The position numbers and the translations under genes are program-made. The notes below the pieces were generated by a model. It saw nothing but the letters and a program-made list of their open reading frames with translations. It did no database searches and had not been told where the DNA came from. Shown piece after piece: positions 1 through 10,936 of a stretch of DNA of 64,000 nt. Source of the stretch: Hydractinia symbiolongicarpus (lineage: Eukaryota > Cnidaria > Hydrozoa > Anthoathecata > Hydractiniidae). Position 1 is the stretch's first letter. Each line of letters begins with the position of its first letter. The stretch covers positions 1,054,001 to 1,118,000 of the forward strand of contig NC_079875.1 of the NCBI RefSeq assembly GCF_029227915.1, in the 5' to 3' direction.

Positions 1-1419
1 CTCCCTGGGTACTTTCTTTGTATACTTTTGACTATACGGGCCGAGTCCGGGATTTACGGAAAATCGCGGGTTTTCGTTTGCCGGCGATTAAACTTCTTTT
101 ATTCAGCGTCTCATCAAAAATGAAAACATTTTTGAAAACTACAAGTCTCATGCGTTTTAGTGGTAAAAAAAAAATTTTAAAAATCGTTCGGGAAATGAGT
201 TTACTCCCTGGGTACTTTCTTTGTGTACTTTTGACTATACGGGCCGAGTCCAGGATTTACGGGAAATTGCAGGTTTTCGTTTGCCGGCGATTAAACTTCT
301 TTTATTCAGCGTCTCATCAAAAATGAAAACATTTTTAAAAACTACAAGTCTCATGCGTTTTAGTGGTGAAAAAGTAATTTAAAAAATCGTTCGGGAAATG
401 AGTTTACTCCCTGGGTACTTTCTTTGTATACATTAGACTATACGGGCCAAGCCCCGGATTTACGGGAAAACGCGGGATTTCGTTTGCCGGCGATTAAACC
501 TCTTTCATTAAGCGTCTCATCAAAAATGAAAACATTTTTGAAAACTACAAGTCTCATGCGTTTTAGTGGTGAAAAAATAATTTAAAAAATCGTTCGGGAA
601 ATGAGTTTACTCACAGGGTACTTTCTTTGTATACATTCGACTATACGGGCCAAGCCCGGAATTTACGGGAAATCGTGGGTTTTCGTTTGCTGGCGATTAA
701 ACCACTTTCATTAAGCGTCTCATGAAAAATGAAAACATTTCTGAAAACTACAAGTCTCATGCCTTTTATTGGTGAAAAAATAATTTGAAAAATCGTTCGG
801 GAAATAAGTTTACTCACAGGGTACTTTCTTTGTATACATTCGACTATACGGGCCAAGCCCGGGATTTACGGGAAATCGCGGGTTTTCGTTTGCCGGCAAT
901 TAAACTTCTTTCATTAACCGTCTCATCAAAAATGAAAAAATTTTTGAAAACTACAAGTCTCATGCGTTTTAGTGGTGAAAAAAAAATTAAAAAATCGTTC
1001 GGGAAATGAGTTTACTCCCTGGGTACTTTCTTTGTATACATTCGACTATACGGGCCAAGCCCGGGATTTACGGGAAATCGAGGGATTTTGTTTGCCGGCG
1101 ATTAAACCTCTTTCATTAAGCGTCTCATCAAAAATGAAAACATTTTTGAAAACTACAAGTCTCATGGGCTTTAGTGGTGAAATAATAATTTAAAAATTCG
1201 TTAGGGAAATGAGTTTACTGACTGGGTACTTTCCTTGTATACTTTTGATTATACGGGCCGAGACCGGGATTTACGGGAAATTGCGGGTTTTCGTTTGCCG
1301 GCGATTAAACTTCTTTTATTCAGCGTCCCATCAAATATGAAAATATTTTTGAAAACTACAAGTCTCATGCGTTTTAGTGGTGAAAAAAAAATTAAAAAAT
1401 CGTTCGGGAAATGAGTTTA

Positions 1420-1622
1420 CTCCCTGGGTACTTTCTTTGTATACATTTGACTATACGGGCCGAGTCCGGGATTTACGGGAAATCGCGGATTTTCCTTTGA
1501 GGGCGATTAAACTTCTTTTAATCAGCGTCTCATCAAAAATGAAAACATTTTTAAAAACTACAAGTCTCATGGGCTTTAGTGGTGAAATAATAATTTAAAA
1601 ATTCGTTAGGGAAATGAGTTTA
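1420..1622. repeat. Hybrid monomer p'/q
   Basis: The left end reads like p' ('tatacattt', preceded by 'aaaaaattaaaa'). The right part has the q markers: cgcggattttc, tttgagggcg and ctttaatcag. In the other copy these parts lie in two successive monomers (5476 and 5679). The join falls near 'actatacggg' (about 1450-1462). The whole monomer is 203 bp, so the exchange was in register and removed about one monomer. Confidence 0.8.
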
Positions 1623-2230
1623 CTGACTGGGTACTTTCCTTGTATACTTTTGACTATACGGGCCGAGACCGGGATTTACGGGAAATTGCGGGTTTTCGTT
1701 TGCCGGCGATTAAACTTCTTTTATTCAGCGTCTCATCAAAAATGAAAACATTTTTAAAAACTACAAGTCTCATGGGCTTTAGTGGTGAAATAATAATTTA
1801 AAAAATCGTTTGGGAAATGAGTTTACTCCCTGGGTACTTTCTATGTATACTTTTGACTTTACTGGCCGAGTCCGGGATTTACGGAAAATCGCGGATTTTC
1901 GTTTGCCGGCGATTAAACTTCTTTTATTCAGCGTCCCATCAAATATGAAAATATTTTTGAAAACTACAAGTCTCATGCGTTTAGTGGTAAAAAAATAATA
2001 TAAAAAATCGTTTGGGAAATGAGTTTACTCCCTGGGTACTTTCTTTGTATACTTTTGAATATACGGGTCAAGTCCGGGGTTTACGGGAAATGGCGGGTTT
2101 TCGTTTGCCGGCGATTAAACTTCTTTTATTCAGCGTCTCATCAAAAATGAAAACATTTTTGAAAACTACAAGTCTCATGCGTTTTAGTAGTGAAAAGATA
2201 ATTTTAAAAATCGTTTTGGAAATGAGTTTA

Positions 2231-2433
2231 CTCACCGGGTACTTTCTTTGTATACATTCGACTATACGGGACAAGCCAGGGATTTACGGGAAATCGCGGG
2301 TTTTCGTTTGCTGGCGATTATACCACTTCCATTAAGCGTCTCATCAAAAATGAAAACATTTCTAAAAACTACAAGTCTCATACGTTTTAGTGGTGAAAAA
2401 ATAATTTAAAAATTCGTTCGGGAAATGAGTTTA
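2231..2433. repeat. Hybrid monomer n/s
   Basis: The left part is subtype n (gctggcgatt, accacttcc in the right place). The right end is subtype s (catacgttttag, aaaaattcgtt). In A2, n (about 6489) and s (about 7300) are four monomers apart. The next monomer, 2434, matches 7503. The hybrid therefore marks loss of exactly four monomers (811 bp). Confidence 0.8.
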
Positions 2434-4117
2434 CTCACTGGGTACTTTCCTTGTATACTTTTAACTATACGGGCCGAGTCCGGGATTTACGGGAAATCGC
2501 GGGTTTTCGTTTGCCGGAGATTAAACTTCTTTTATTCAGCGTCTCAACAAAAATGAAAACGTTTTTAAAAACTACAAGTCTCATGGGCTTTAGTGGTGAA
2601 ATAATAATTTAAAAAATCGTTTGGGAAATGAGTTTACTCCCTGGGTACTTTCTTTGTATACTTTTGACTATACGGGCCGAGTCCAGGATTTACGGGAAAT
2701 CGCAGGTTTTCGTTTGCCGGCGATTAAACTTCTTTTATTCAGCGTCTCATCAAAAATGAAAACATTTTTAAAAACTACAAGTCTCATGCGTTTTAGTGGT
2801 GAAAAAGTAATTTAAAAAATCGTTCGGGAAATGAGTTTACTCCCTGGGTACTTTCTTTGTATACATTCGACTATACGGGCCAAGCCCCGGATTTACGGGA
2901 AAACGCGGGATTTCGTTTGCCGGCGATTAAACCTCTTTCATTAAGCGTCTCATCAAAAATGAAAACATTTTTGAAAACTACAAGTCTCATGCGTTTTAGT
3001 GGTGAAAAAATAATTTAAAAAATCGTTCGGGAAATGAGTTTACTCCCTGGGTACTTTCTTTGTATACTTTTGACTATACGGGCCGAGTCCGGGATTTACG
3101 GAAAATCGCGGGTTTTCGTTTGCCGGCGATTAAACTTCTTTTATTCAGCGTCTCATCAAAAATAAAAACATTTTTAAAAACTACAAGTCTCATGGGCTTT
3201 AGTGGTGAAAAAATAATTTAAAAAATCGTTCTGGAAATGAGTTTACTCACAGGGTACTTTCTTTGTATACATTCGACTATACGGGCCAAGCCCGGGATTT
3301 ACGGGAAATCGCGGGTTTTCGTTTTCCGGCGATTAAACCTCTTTCATTAAGCGTCTCATCAAAAATGAAAACATTTTTGAAAACTACAAGTCTCATGCGT
3401 TTTAGTGGTAAAAAAAAAATTTTAAAAATCGTTCGGGAAATGAGTTTACTCCCTGAGTACTTTCTTTGTATACATTCGACTATAAGGACCAAGCCCCGGA
3501 TTTACGGGAAAACGCGGGATTTCGTTTGCCGGCGATTAAACCTCTTTCATTAAGCGTCTCATCAAAAATGAAAACATTTTTGAAAACTACAAGTGTCATG
3601 CGTTTAGTGGTGAAATAATAATTTAAAAATTCGTTAGGGAAATGAGTTTACTGACTGGGTACTTTCCTTGTATACTTTTGACTATACGGGCCGAGGCTGG
3701 GATTTACGGGAAATTGCGGGTTTTCGTTTGCCGGCGATTAAATTTCTTTCATTAAGCGTCTCCTCAAAAATGAAAACATTTTTGAAAACAACAAGTCTCA
3801 TGCGTTTTAGTGGTGAAAAAATAATTTAAAAAATCGTTCGGGAAATGAGTTTACACCCTGGGTACTTTCTTTGTATACTTTTGACTATACGGGCCGAGTC
3901 CGGGATTTACGGGAAATCGCAGGTTTTCGTTTGCCGGCGATTAAACTTCTTTTATTCAGCGTCTCATCAAAAATGAAAACATTTTTGAAAACTACAAGTC
4001 TCATACGTTTTAGTGGTGAAAAAATAATTTAAAAATTCGTTCGGGAAATGAGTTTACTCACTGGGTACTTTCCTTGTATACTTTTAACTATACGGGCCGA
4101 GTCCGGGATTTACGGGA

Positions 4118-4145
4118 AATCGCGGGTTTTCGTTTGCCGGCGATT
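4118..4145. other. 28-bp imperfect dyad in the GC-rich half (exemplar)
   Basis: Arms aatcgcggg (4118-4126) and ccggcgatt (4137-4145) pair at 8 of 9 positions, with one G-G mismatch, around a 10-base centre. The dyad sits at monomer positions 62-89. The core aatcgc/gcgatt is kept in many subtypes, but it is weakened where the left arm reads aacgcg (subtype b), aatggc (d, m) or attgc (u, z), and the right arm changes in f and q (gagggcgatt). Conservation is therefore subtype-dependent, unlike the AT-rich dyad. Confidence 0.65.
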
Positions 4146-4169
4146 AAACTTTTTTTATTCAGCGTCTCA

Positions 4170-4191
4170 TCAAAAATGAAAACATTTTTGA
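4170..4191. other. 22-bp perfect dyad in the AT-rich half (exemplar)
   Basis: The arms tcaaaaatg (4170-4178) and catttttga (4183-4191) are perfect reverse complements around a 4-base aaaa centre. The dyad occupies monomer positions 114-135 and is present in most monomers of the window. Subtype y (for example 41843-41864) has the centre changed so that the palindrome grows to 10-bp arms. Subtypes c and r carry linked changes that give a different but still paired stem. It could form a small hairpin or cruciform or be a palindromic protein site; neither is shown here. Confidence 0.8.
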
Positions 4192-4259
4192 AAACTACAA
4201 GTCTCATGGGCTTTAGTGGTGAAATAATAATTTAAAAAATCGTTTGGGAAATGAGTTTA

Positions 4260-7200
4260 CTCCCTGGGTACTTTCTTTGTATACTTTTGACTATACGGGC
4301 CGAGTCCAGGATTTACGGGAAATTGCAGGTTTTCGTTTGCCGGCGATTAAACTTCTTTTATTCAGCGTCTCATCAAAAATGAAAACATTTTTAAAAACTA
4401 CAAGTCTCATGCGTTTTAGTGGTGAAAAAGTAATTTAAAAAATCGTTCGGGAAATGAGTTTACTCCCTGGGTACTTTCTTTGTATACATTAGACTATACG
4501 GGCCAAGCCCCGGATTTACGGGAAAACGCGGGATTTCGTTTGCCGGCGATTAAACCTCTTTCATTAAGCGTCTCATCAAAAATGAAAACATTTTTGAAAA
4601 CTACAAGTCTCATGCGTTTTAGTGGTGAAAAAATAATTTAAAAAATCGTTCGGGAAATGAGTTTACTCACAGGGTACTTTCTTTGTATACATTCGACTAT
4701 ACGGGCCAAGCCCGGAATTTACGGGAAATCGCGGGTTTTCGTTTGCTGGCGATTAAACCACTTTCATTAAGCGTCTCATGAAAAATGAAAACATTTCGGA
4801 AAACTACAAGTCTCATGCCTTTTATTGGTGAAAAAATAATTTAAAAAATCGTTCGGGAAATGAGTTTACTCACAGGGTACTTTCTTTGTATACATTCGAC
4901 TATACGGGCCAAGCCCGGGATTTACGGGAAATCGCGGGTTTTCGTTTGCCGGCAATTAAACTTCTTTCATTAACCGTCTCATCAAAAATGAAAAAATTTT
5001 TGAAAACTACAAGTCTCATGCGTTTTAGTGGTGAAAAAAAAATTAAAAAATCGTTCGGGAAATGAGTTTACTCCCTGGGTACTTTCTTTGTATACATTCG
5101 ACTATACGGGCCAAGCCCGGGATTTACGGGAAATCGAGGGATTTTGTTTGCCGGCGATTAAACCTCTTTCATTAAGCGTCTCATCAAAAATGAAAACATT
5201 TTTGAAAACTACAAGTCTCATGGGCTTTAGTGGTGAAATAATAATTTAAAAATTCGTTAGGGAAATGAGTTTACTGACTGGGTACTTTCCTTGTATACTT
5301 TTGATTATACGGGCCGAGACCGGGATTTACGGGAAATTGCGGGTTTTCGTTTGCCGGCGATTAAACTTCTTTTATTCAGCGTCCCATCAAATATGAAAAT
5401 ATTTTTGAAAACTACAAGTCTCATGCGTTTTAGTGGTGAAAAAAAAATTAAAAAATCGTTCGGGAAATGAGTTTACTCCCTGGGTACTTTCTTTGTATAC
5501 ATTCGACTATACGGGCCAAGCCCGGGATTTACGGGAAATCGAGGGATTTCGTTTGCCGGCGATTAAACCTCTTTCATTAAGCGTCTCATCAAAAATGAAA
5601 ACATTTTTGAAAACTACAAGTCTCATGCGTTTTAGTGGTGGAAAAATAATTTAAAAAATCGTTCGGAAAATGAGTTTACTCCCTGGGTACTCTCTTGTAT
5701 ACTTTGGACTATACGGGCCGAGTCCGGGATTTACGGGAAATCGCGGATTTTCGTTTGAGGGCGATTAAACTTCTTTTAATCAGCGTCTCATCAAAAATGA
5801 AAACATTTTTAAAAACTACAAGTCTCATGGGCTTTAGTGGTGAAATAATAATTTAAAAATTCGTTAGGGAAATGAGTTTACTGACTGGGTACTTTCCTTG
5901 TATACTTTTGACTATACGGGCCGAGACCGGGATTTACGGGAAATTGCGGGTTTTCGTTTGCCGGCGATTAAACTTCTTTTATTCAGCGTCTCATCAAAAA
6001 TGAAAACATTTTTAAAAACTACAAGTCTCATGGGCTTTAGTGGTGAAATAATAATTTAAAAAATCGTTTGGGAAATGAGTTTACTCCCTGGGTACTTTCT
6101 ATGTATACTTTTGACTTTACGGGCCGAGTCCGGGATTTACGGAAAATCGCGGATTTTCGTTTGCCGGCGATTAAACTTCTTTTATTCAGCGTCCCATCAA
6201 ATATGAAAATATTTTTGAAAACTACAAGTCTCATGCGTTTAGTGGTAAAAAAATAATATAAAAAATCGTTTGGAAAATGAGTTTACTCCCTGGGTACTTT
6301 CTTTGTATACTTTTGAATATACGGGTCAAGTCCGGGGTTTACGGGAAATGGCGGGTTTTCGTTTGCCGGCGATTAAACTTCTTTTATTCAGCGTCTCATC
6401 AAAAATGAAAACATTTTTGAAAACTACAAGTCTCATGCGTTTTAGTAGTGAAAAGATAATTTTAAAAATCGTTTTGGAAATGAGTTTACTCACCGGGTAC
6501 TTTCTTTGTATACATTCGACTATACGGGACAAGCCAGGGATTTACGGGAAATCGCGGGTTTTCGTTTGCTGGCGATTAAACCACTTTCATTAAGCGTCTC
6601 ATCAAAAATGAAAACATTTCTAAAAACTACAAGTCTCATGCGTTTTATTGGTGAAAAAATAATTTAAAAAATCGTTCGGGAAATGAGTTTACTCACAGGG
6701 TACTTTCTTTGAATACATTCGACTATACGGGCCAAGCCCGGGATTTACGGGAAATCGCGGGTTTTCGTTTGCCGGCGATTAAACTTCTTTCATTAAGCGT
6801 CTCATCAAAAATGAAAAAATTTTTGAAAACTACAAGTCTCATGCGTTTTAGTGGTGAAAAAAAAATTAAAAAATCGTTCGGGAAATGAGTTTACTCCCTG
6901 GGTACTTTCTTTGTATACATTCGACTATACGGGCCAAGCCCGGGATTTACGGGAAATCGAGGTATTTCGTTTGCCGGCGATTAAACCTCTTTCATTAAGC
7001 GTCTCATCAAAAATAAAAACATTTTTGAAAACTACAAGTCTCATGCGTTTTAGTGGTGAAAAAATAATTTAAAAAATCGTTCGGAAAATGAGTTTACTCC
7101 CTGGGTACTTTCTTTATATACTTTTGACTATACGGGCCGAGTACGGGATTTACGGGAAATCGCAGGTTATCTTTTGCCGGCGATTAAACTTCTTTTATTC

Positions 7201-7908
7201 AGCGTCTCATCAAAAAGGAAAACATTTTTGAAAACTACAAGTCTCATGCGTTTTAGTGGTGAAAAAATAATTTAAAAAATCGTTCGGGAAATGAGTTTAC
7301 ACCCTGGGTACTTTCTTTGTATACTTTTGACTATACGGACCGAGTCCGGGATTTACGGGAAATCGCAGGTTTTCGTTTGCGGGCGATTAAACTTCTTTTA
7401 TTCAGCGTCTCATCAAAAATGATAACATTTTTGAAAACTACAAGTCTCATACGTTTTAGTGGTGAAAAAATAATTTAAAAATTCGTTCGGGAAATGAGTT
7501 TACTCACTGGGTACTTTCCTTGTATACTTTTAACTATACGGGCCGAGTCCGGGATTTACGGGAAATCGCGGGTTTTCGTTTGCCGGCGATTAAACTTCTT
7601 TTATTCAGCGTCTCATCAAAAATGAAAACATTTTTAAAAACTACAAGTCTCATGGGCTTTAGTGGTGAAATAATAATTTAAAAAATCGTTTGGGAAATGA
7701 GTTTACTCCCTGGGTACTTTCTTTGTATACTTTTGACTATACGGGCCGATTCCAGGATTTACGGGAAATCGCAGGTTTTCGTTTGCCGGCGATTAAACTT
7801 CTTTTATTCAGCGTCTCATCAAAAATGAAAACATTTTTAAAAACTACAAGTTTCATGCGTTTTAGTGGTGAAAAAGTAATTTAAAAAATCGTTCGGGAAA
7901 TGAGTTTA
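4260..7908. repeat. Duplicated run A2 (longer copy of 204-2836)
   Basis: The monomer order is a-b-n'-o-p-u-p'-q'-u-r-m-n-o-p-v-s-t-a. Relative to A1 it keeps the separate p' (5476) and q' (5679) monomers and the o-p-v-s run (about 6692-7502). It is probably closer to the ancestral arrangement, because A1 carries the hybrid joins. The n-o-p and q-r-m orders link this run to the 9-mer HOR of block D. Confidence 0.82.
5881..6083. repeat. Subtype u monomer (exemplar)
   Basis: Diagnostic readings are ctgactgggtac, actttccttg, gagaccggg or gaggccggg, and aaattgcggg, usually ending in gggctttagtgg and gaaataataa. Other copies are at about 1219, 1623, 3649, 5272, 26540 (partial), 50861 and 54095. 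The subtype is confined to mosaic regions and block edges and does not form its own HOR. Confidence 0.75.
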
Positions 7909-8718
7909 CTCCCTGGGTACTTTCTTTGTATACTTTTGACTATACGGGCCGAGTCCGGGATTTACGGGAAATCGCACGTTTTCGTTTGCCGGCGATTAAA
8001 CTGCTTTTATTCAGCGTCTCATCAAAAATGAAAACATTTTTGAAAACTAAAAGTCTCATGCGTTCCAGTGGTGAAAAAATAATTTAAAAAATCGTTCGGA
8101 AAATGAGTTTACTGCCTGGGTACTTTCTTTGTATACTTTTGACTATACGGGCCAAGCCGGGATTTACGGGAAATCGCGGGTTTTCGTTTGCCGGCGATTA
8201 AACTTTATTTATTCAGCGTTTCATCAAAAATGAAAATTTTTTTAAAAACTACAAGTCTTATGCGATTTAGTGGTGAAAAAATAATTTAAAAAATCGTTCT
8301 GGAAATGAGTTTACTCACAGGGTACTTTCTTTGTATACATTCGACTATACGGGCCAAGCCCGGGATTTACGGGAAATCGCGGGTTTTCGTTTTCCGGCGA
8401 TTACACCTCTTTCATTAAGCGTCTCATCAAAAATGAAAACATTTTTGAAAACTACAAGTCTCATGCGTTTTAGTGGTGAAAAAAAAATTTAAAAAATCGT
8501 TCGGGAAATAAGTTTACTCCCTGGGTACTTTCTTTGTATACATTCGACTATACGGGCCAAGCCCGGGATTTACGGGAAAACGCGGGATTTCGTTTGCCGG
8601 CGATTAAACCTCTTTCATTAAGCGTCTCATCAAAAATGAAAACATTTTTGAAAACTACAAGTGTCATGCGTTTAGTGGTGAAATAATAATTTAAAAATTC
8701 GTTAGGGAAATGAGTTTA

Positions 8719-8921
8719 CTGACTGGGTACTTTCCTTGTATACTTTTGACTATACGGGCCAAGCCCCGGATTTACGGGAAAACGCGGGATTTCGTTTGCC
8801 GGCGATTAAACCTCTTTCATTAAGCGTCTCATCAAAAATGAAAACATTTTTAAAAACTACAAGTCTCTTGGGCTTTAGTGGTGAAATAATAATTTAAAAA
8901 ATCGTTTGGGAAATGAGTTTA
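8719..8921. repeat. Hybrid monomer u/b at the edge of block B
   Basis: It begins as u (ctgactgggtac, actttccttg) and switches after 'actatacgggcc' to b markers (aagccccgg, aaaacgcggg, cctctttcatt). It then ends with 'ctcttgggcttt'. The corresponding place in block G/B' (about 54095) holds an unswitched u monomer, so this hybrid is specific to the left copy. Confidence 0.72.
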
Positions 8922-9124
8922 CTCTCTGGGTACTTTCTTTGTATACTTTTGACTATACGGGACGAGTCTGGGATTTACGGGAAATTGCAGGTTTTCGTTT
9001 GCCGGCGATTAAACTTCTTTTATTCAGCGTCTCATCAAAAATGAAAAAATTTTTGAAAACTACAAGTCTCATACGTTTTAGTGGTGAAAAAATAACTTAA
9101 AAATTTGTTCGGGAAATGAGTTTA
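8922..9124. repeat. Subtype z monomer (exemplar)
   Basis: Diagnostic readings are ctctctgggtac, gagtctggg, aaattgcagg, gaaaaaattttt and catacgttttag. Other copies start at 10531, 54298, 54907 and 56719. This copy and 54907 share the private change 'acgggacgag' instead of 'acgggccgag', which ties the two blocks together monomer for monomer. Confidence 0.85.
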
Positions 9125-10138
9125 CTCACTGGGTACTTTCCTTGTATACTTTTAACTATACGGGCCGAGTCCGGGATTTACGGGAAATCGCGGGTTTTCG
9201 TTTGCCGGCGATTAAACGTCTTTTATTCAGCGTCTCATCAAAAATGAAAACATTTTTAAAAACTACAAGTCTCATGCGTTTTAGTGGTGAAAAAGTAATT
9301 TAAAAAATCGTTCGGGAAATGAGTTTACTCCCTGGGTACTTTCATTGTATACATTCGACTATACGGGCCAAGCCCCGGATTTACGGGAAAACGCGGGATT
9401 TCGTTTGCCGGCGATTAAACCTCTTTCATTAAGCGTCTCATCAAAAATGAAAACATTTTTGAAAACTACAAGTCTCATGCGTTTTAGTGGTGAAAAAATA
9501 ATTTAAAAAATCGTTCGGGAAATGAGTTTACTCCCTGGATACTTTCTTTGTATACTTTTGACTATACGGGCCGAGTCCGGGATTTACGGAAAATCGCGGA
9601 TTTTCGTTTGCCGGCGATTAAACTTCTTTTATTCAGCGTCCCATCAAATATGAAAATATTTTTGAAAACTACAAGTGTCATGCGTTTAGTGGTAAAAAAA
9701 TAATATAAAAAATCGTTCGGGAAATGAGTTTACTCCCTGGGTACTTTCTTTGTGTACTTTTGACTATACGGGTCGAGTCCGGGGTTTACGGGAAATGGCG
9801 GGTTTTCGTTTGCCGGCGATTAAACTTCTTTCATTAACCGTCCCATCAAAAATGAAAACATTTTTGAAAACTACAAGTCTCATGCGTTTTAGTGGTGAAA
9901 AGATAATTTAAAAAATCGTTTTGGAGATGAGTTTACTCACAGGGTACTTTCTTTGTATACATTCGACTATACGGGCCAAGCCCGGGATTTACGGGAAATC
10001 GCAGGTTTTCGTTTGCCGGCGATTAAACTTCTTTCATTAACCGTCTCATCAAAAATGAAAACATTTGTGAAAACTACAAGTCTCATGCGTTTTAGTGGTG
10101 AAAAAAGAAATTAAAAAATCGTTCAGGAAATGAGTTTA

Positions 10139-10341
10139 CTCCCTGAGTACTTTCTTTGTATACTTTTGACTATACGGGCCGAGTCCGGGATTTACGGGAA
10201 ATCGCGGGTTTTCGTTTGCCGGCGATTAAACGTCTTTTATTCAGGGTCTCATCAAAAATGAAAACATTTTTAAAAACTACAAGTCTTATGGGCTTTAGTG
10301 GTGAAATAATAATTTAAAAAATCGTTCGGGAAACGAGTTTA
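10139..10341. repeat. Hybrid monomer f/g
   Basis: It starts with the f marker ctccctgagtac and ends with g markers (cgcgggtttt, aacgtctttt, atgggctttag). Block B' has two separate monomers here (about 56130 f and about 56332 g-like). The change of offset from 45985 to 46188 (203 bp) lies in this monomer, so the left copy lost one monomer by in-register exchange. Confidence 0.8.
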
Positions 10342-10530
10342 CTCCCTGGGTGCTTTCTTTGTATACTTTTGACTATACGGGCCGAGTCCAGGATTTACGG
10401 GAAATCGCAGGCGATTAAACTTCTTTTATTCAGCGTCTCATCAAAAATGAAAACATTTTTAAAAACTACAAGTCTCTTGGGCTTTAGTGGTGAAATAATA
10501 ATTTAAAAAATCGTTTGGGAAATGAGTTTA
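10342..10530. repeat. Subtype a monomer with 14-bp deletion
   Basis: The monomer is 189 bp because 'gcagg' runs directly into 'cgattaaac', missing 14 bases of the GC-rich half including the right arm of the 28-bp dyad. The lost segment is bounded by GG on both sides, so short-homology deletion is plausible. The same deletion occurs at 13776, 56530 and 61385. The event predates the copying of block B. Confidence 0.9.
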
Positions 10531-10936
10531 CTCTCTGGGTACTTTCTTTGTATACTTTTGACTATACGGGCCGAGTCTGGGATTTACGGGAAATTGCAGG
10601 TTTTCGTTTGCCGGCGATTAAACTTCTTTTATTCAGCGTCTCATCAAAAATGAAAAAATTTTTAAAAACTACAAGTCTCATACGTTTTAGTGGTGAAAAA
10701 ATAATTTAAAAATTTGTTCGGGAAATGAGTTTACTCACTGGGTACTTTCCTTGTATACTTTTAACTATACGGGCCGAGTCCGGGATTTACGGGAAATCGC
10801 GGGTTTTCGTTTGCCGGCGATTAAACGTCTTTTATTCAGCGTCTCATCAAAAATGAAAACATTTTTAAAAACTACAAGTCTCATGGGCTTTAGTGGTGAA
10901 ATAATAATTTAAAAAATCGTTTGGGAAATGAGTTTA

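Larger units (their letters stand above)
204..2836. repeat. Duplicated run A1 (copy of 4260-7905, internally deleted)
   Basis: The monomer order is a-b-n'-o-p-u-hybrid-u-r-m-n/s-t-a. It aligns with A2 at offset 4056 up to about 1420, at 4258 from 1623 to about 2380, and at 5069 from 2434. Each step is a whole number of monomers (about 202 bp is one, 811 bp is four). The rare reading 'acattagac' is shared at 429 and 4485. Both changes of register fall inside hybrid monomers (1420-1622 and 2231-2433), as expected of unequal exchange. Confidence 0.85.
4057..4259. repeat. Representative 203-bp satellite monomer
   Basis: This copy is close to the majority sequence and is used as the coordinate reference. 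Positions 1-90 are GC-rich (conserved 'gggtacttt', 'ctatacgggcc', 'gatttacggg', 'gccggcgatt'). Positions 91-203 are AT-rich ('ttattcagcgtctcatc', an A/T dyad, 'actacaagtctcat', 'tagtggtgaaaaa', 'taatttaaaa', 'atcgttcgggaaatgagt'). A hand count of the majority monomer gives 77 G+C of 203 (38%) and 13 CpG. The length is near a nucleosomal repeat, and 203 is not a multiple of 3, so any reading frame shifts at every monomer boundary. This copy itself is of subtype t/g ('actttccttg', 'cttttaactat'). Confidence 0.95.
1..8921. repeat. Block A: mosaic satellite segment
   Basis: This block mixes subtypes of the 9-mer family (n, o, p, u, q, r, m, s, t) with a and b monomers and has no single regular HOR. 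It contains two related runs: 204 to about 2830 and 4260 to about 7905. Between them (about 2840-4056) lie b, c-like, y, b, u and s monomers. From 7909 to 8921 come w-, x-, y- and b'-type monomers and a u/b hybrid, leading into block B. There is no gene or non-satellite sequence anywhere in it. Confidence 0.85.

Noticed and set aside
18-60. TATA-like promoter at 'tgtatac...actatac' in each monomer
   Set aside because: It is an AT-rich reading repeated some 300 times with no associated gene or start signal. Satellite transcription is possible but cannot be inferred from this.
4118-4145. Rho-independent terminator in the GC dyad
   Set aside because: The stem is imperfect, has no following T-run in the right place and there are no genes to terminate. 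The context is eukaryotic satellite DNA.
4057-4259. CENP-B box or similar known centromere protein site
   Set aside because: I looked for the TTCG....A..CGGG pattern on both strands. Fragments such as ttcgtttgccgg and ttcgggaaat are present, but none fits the spacing, so no box is claimed.
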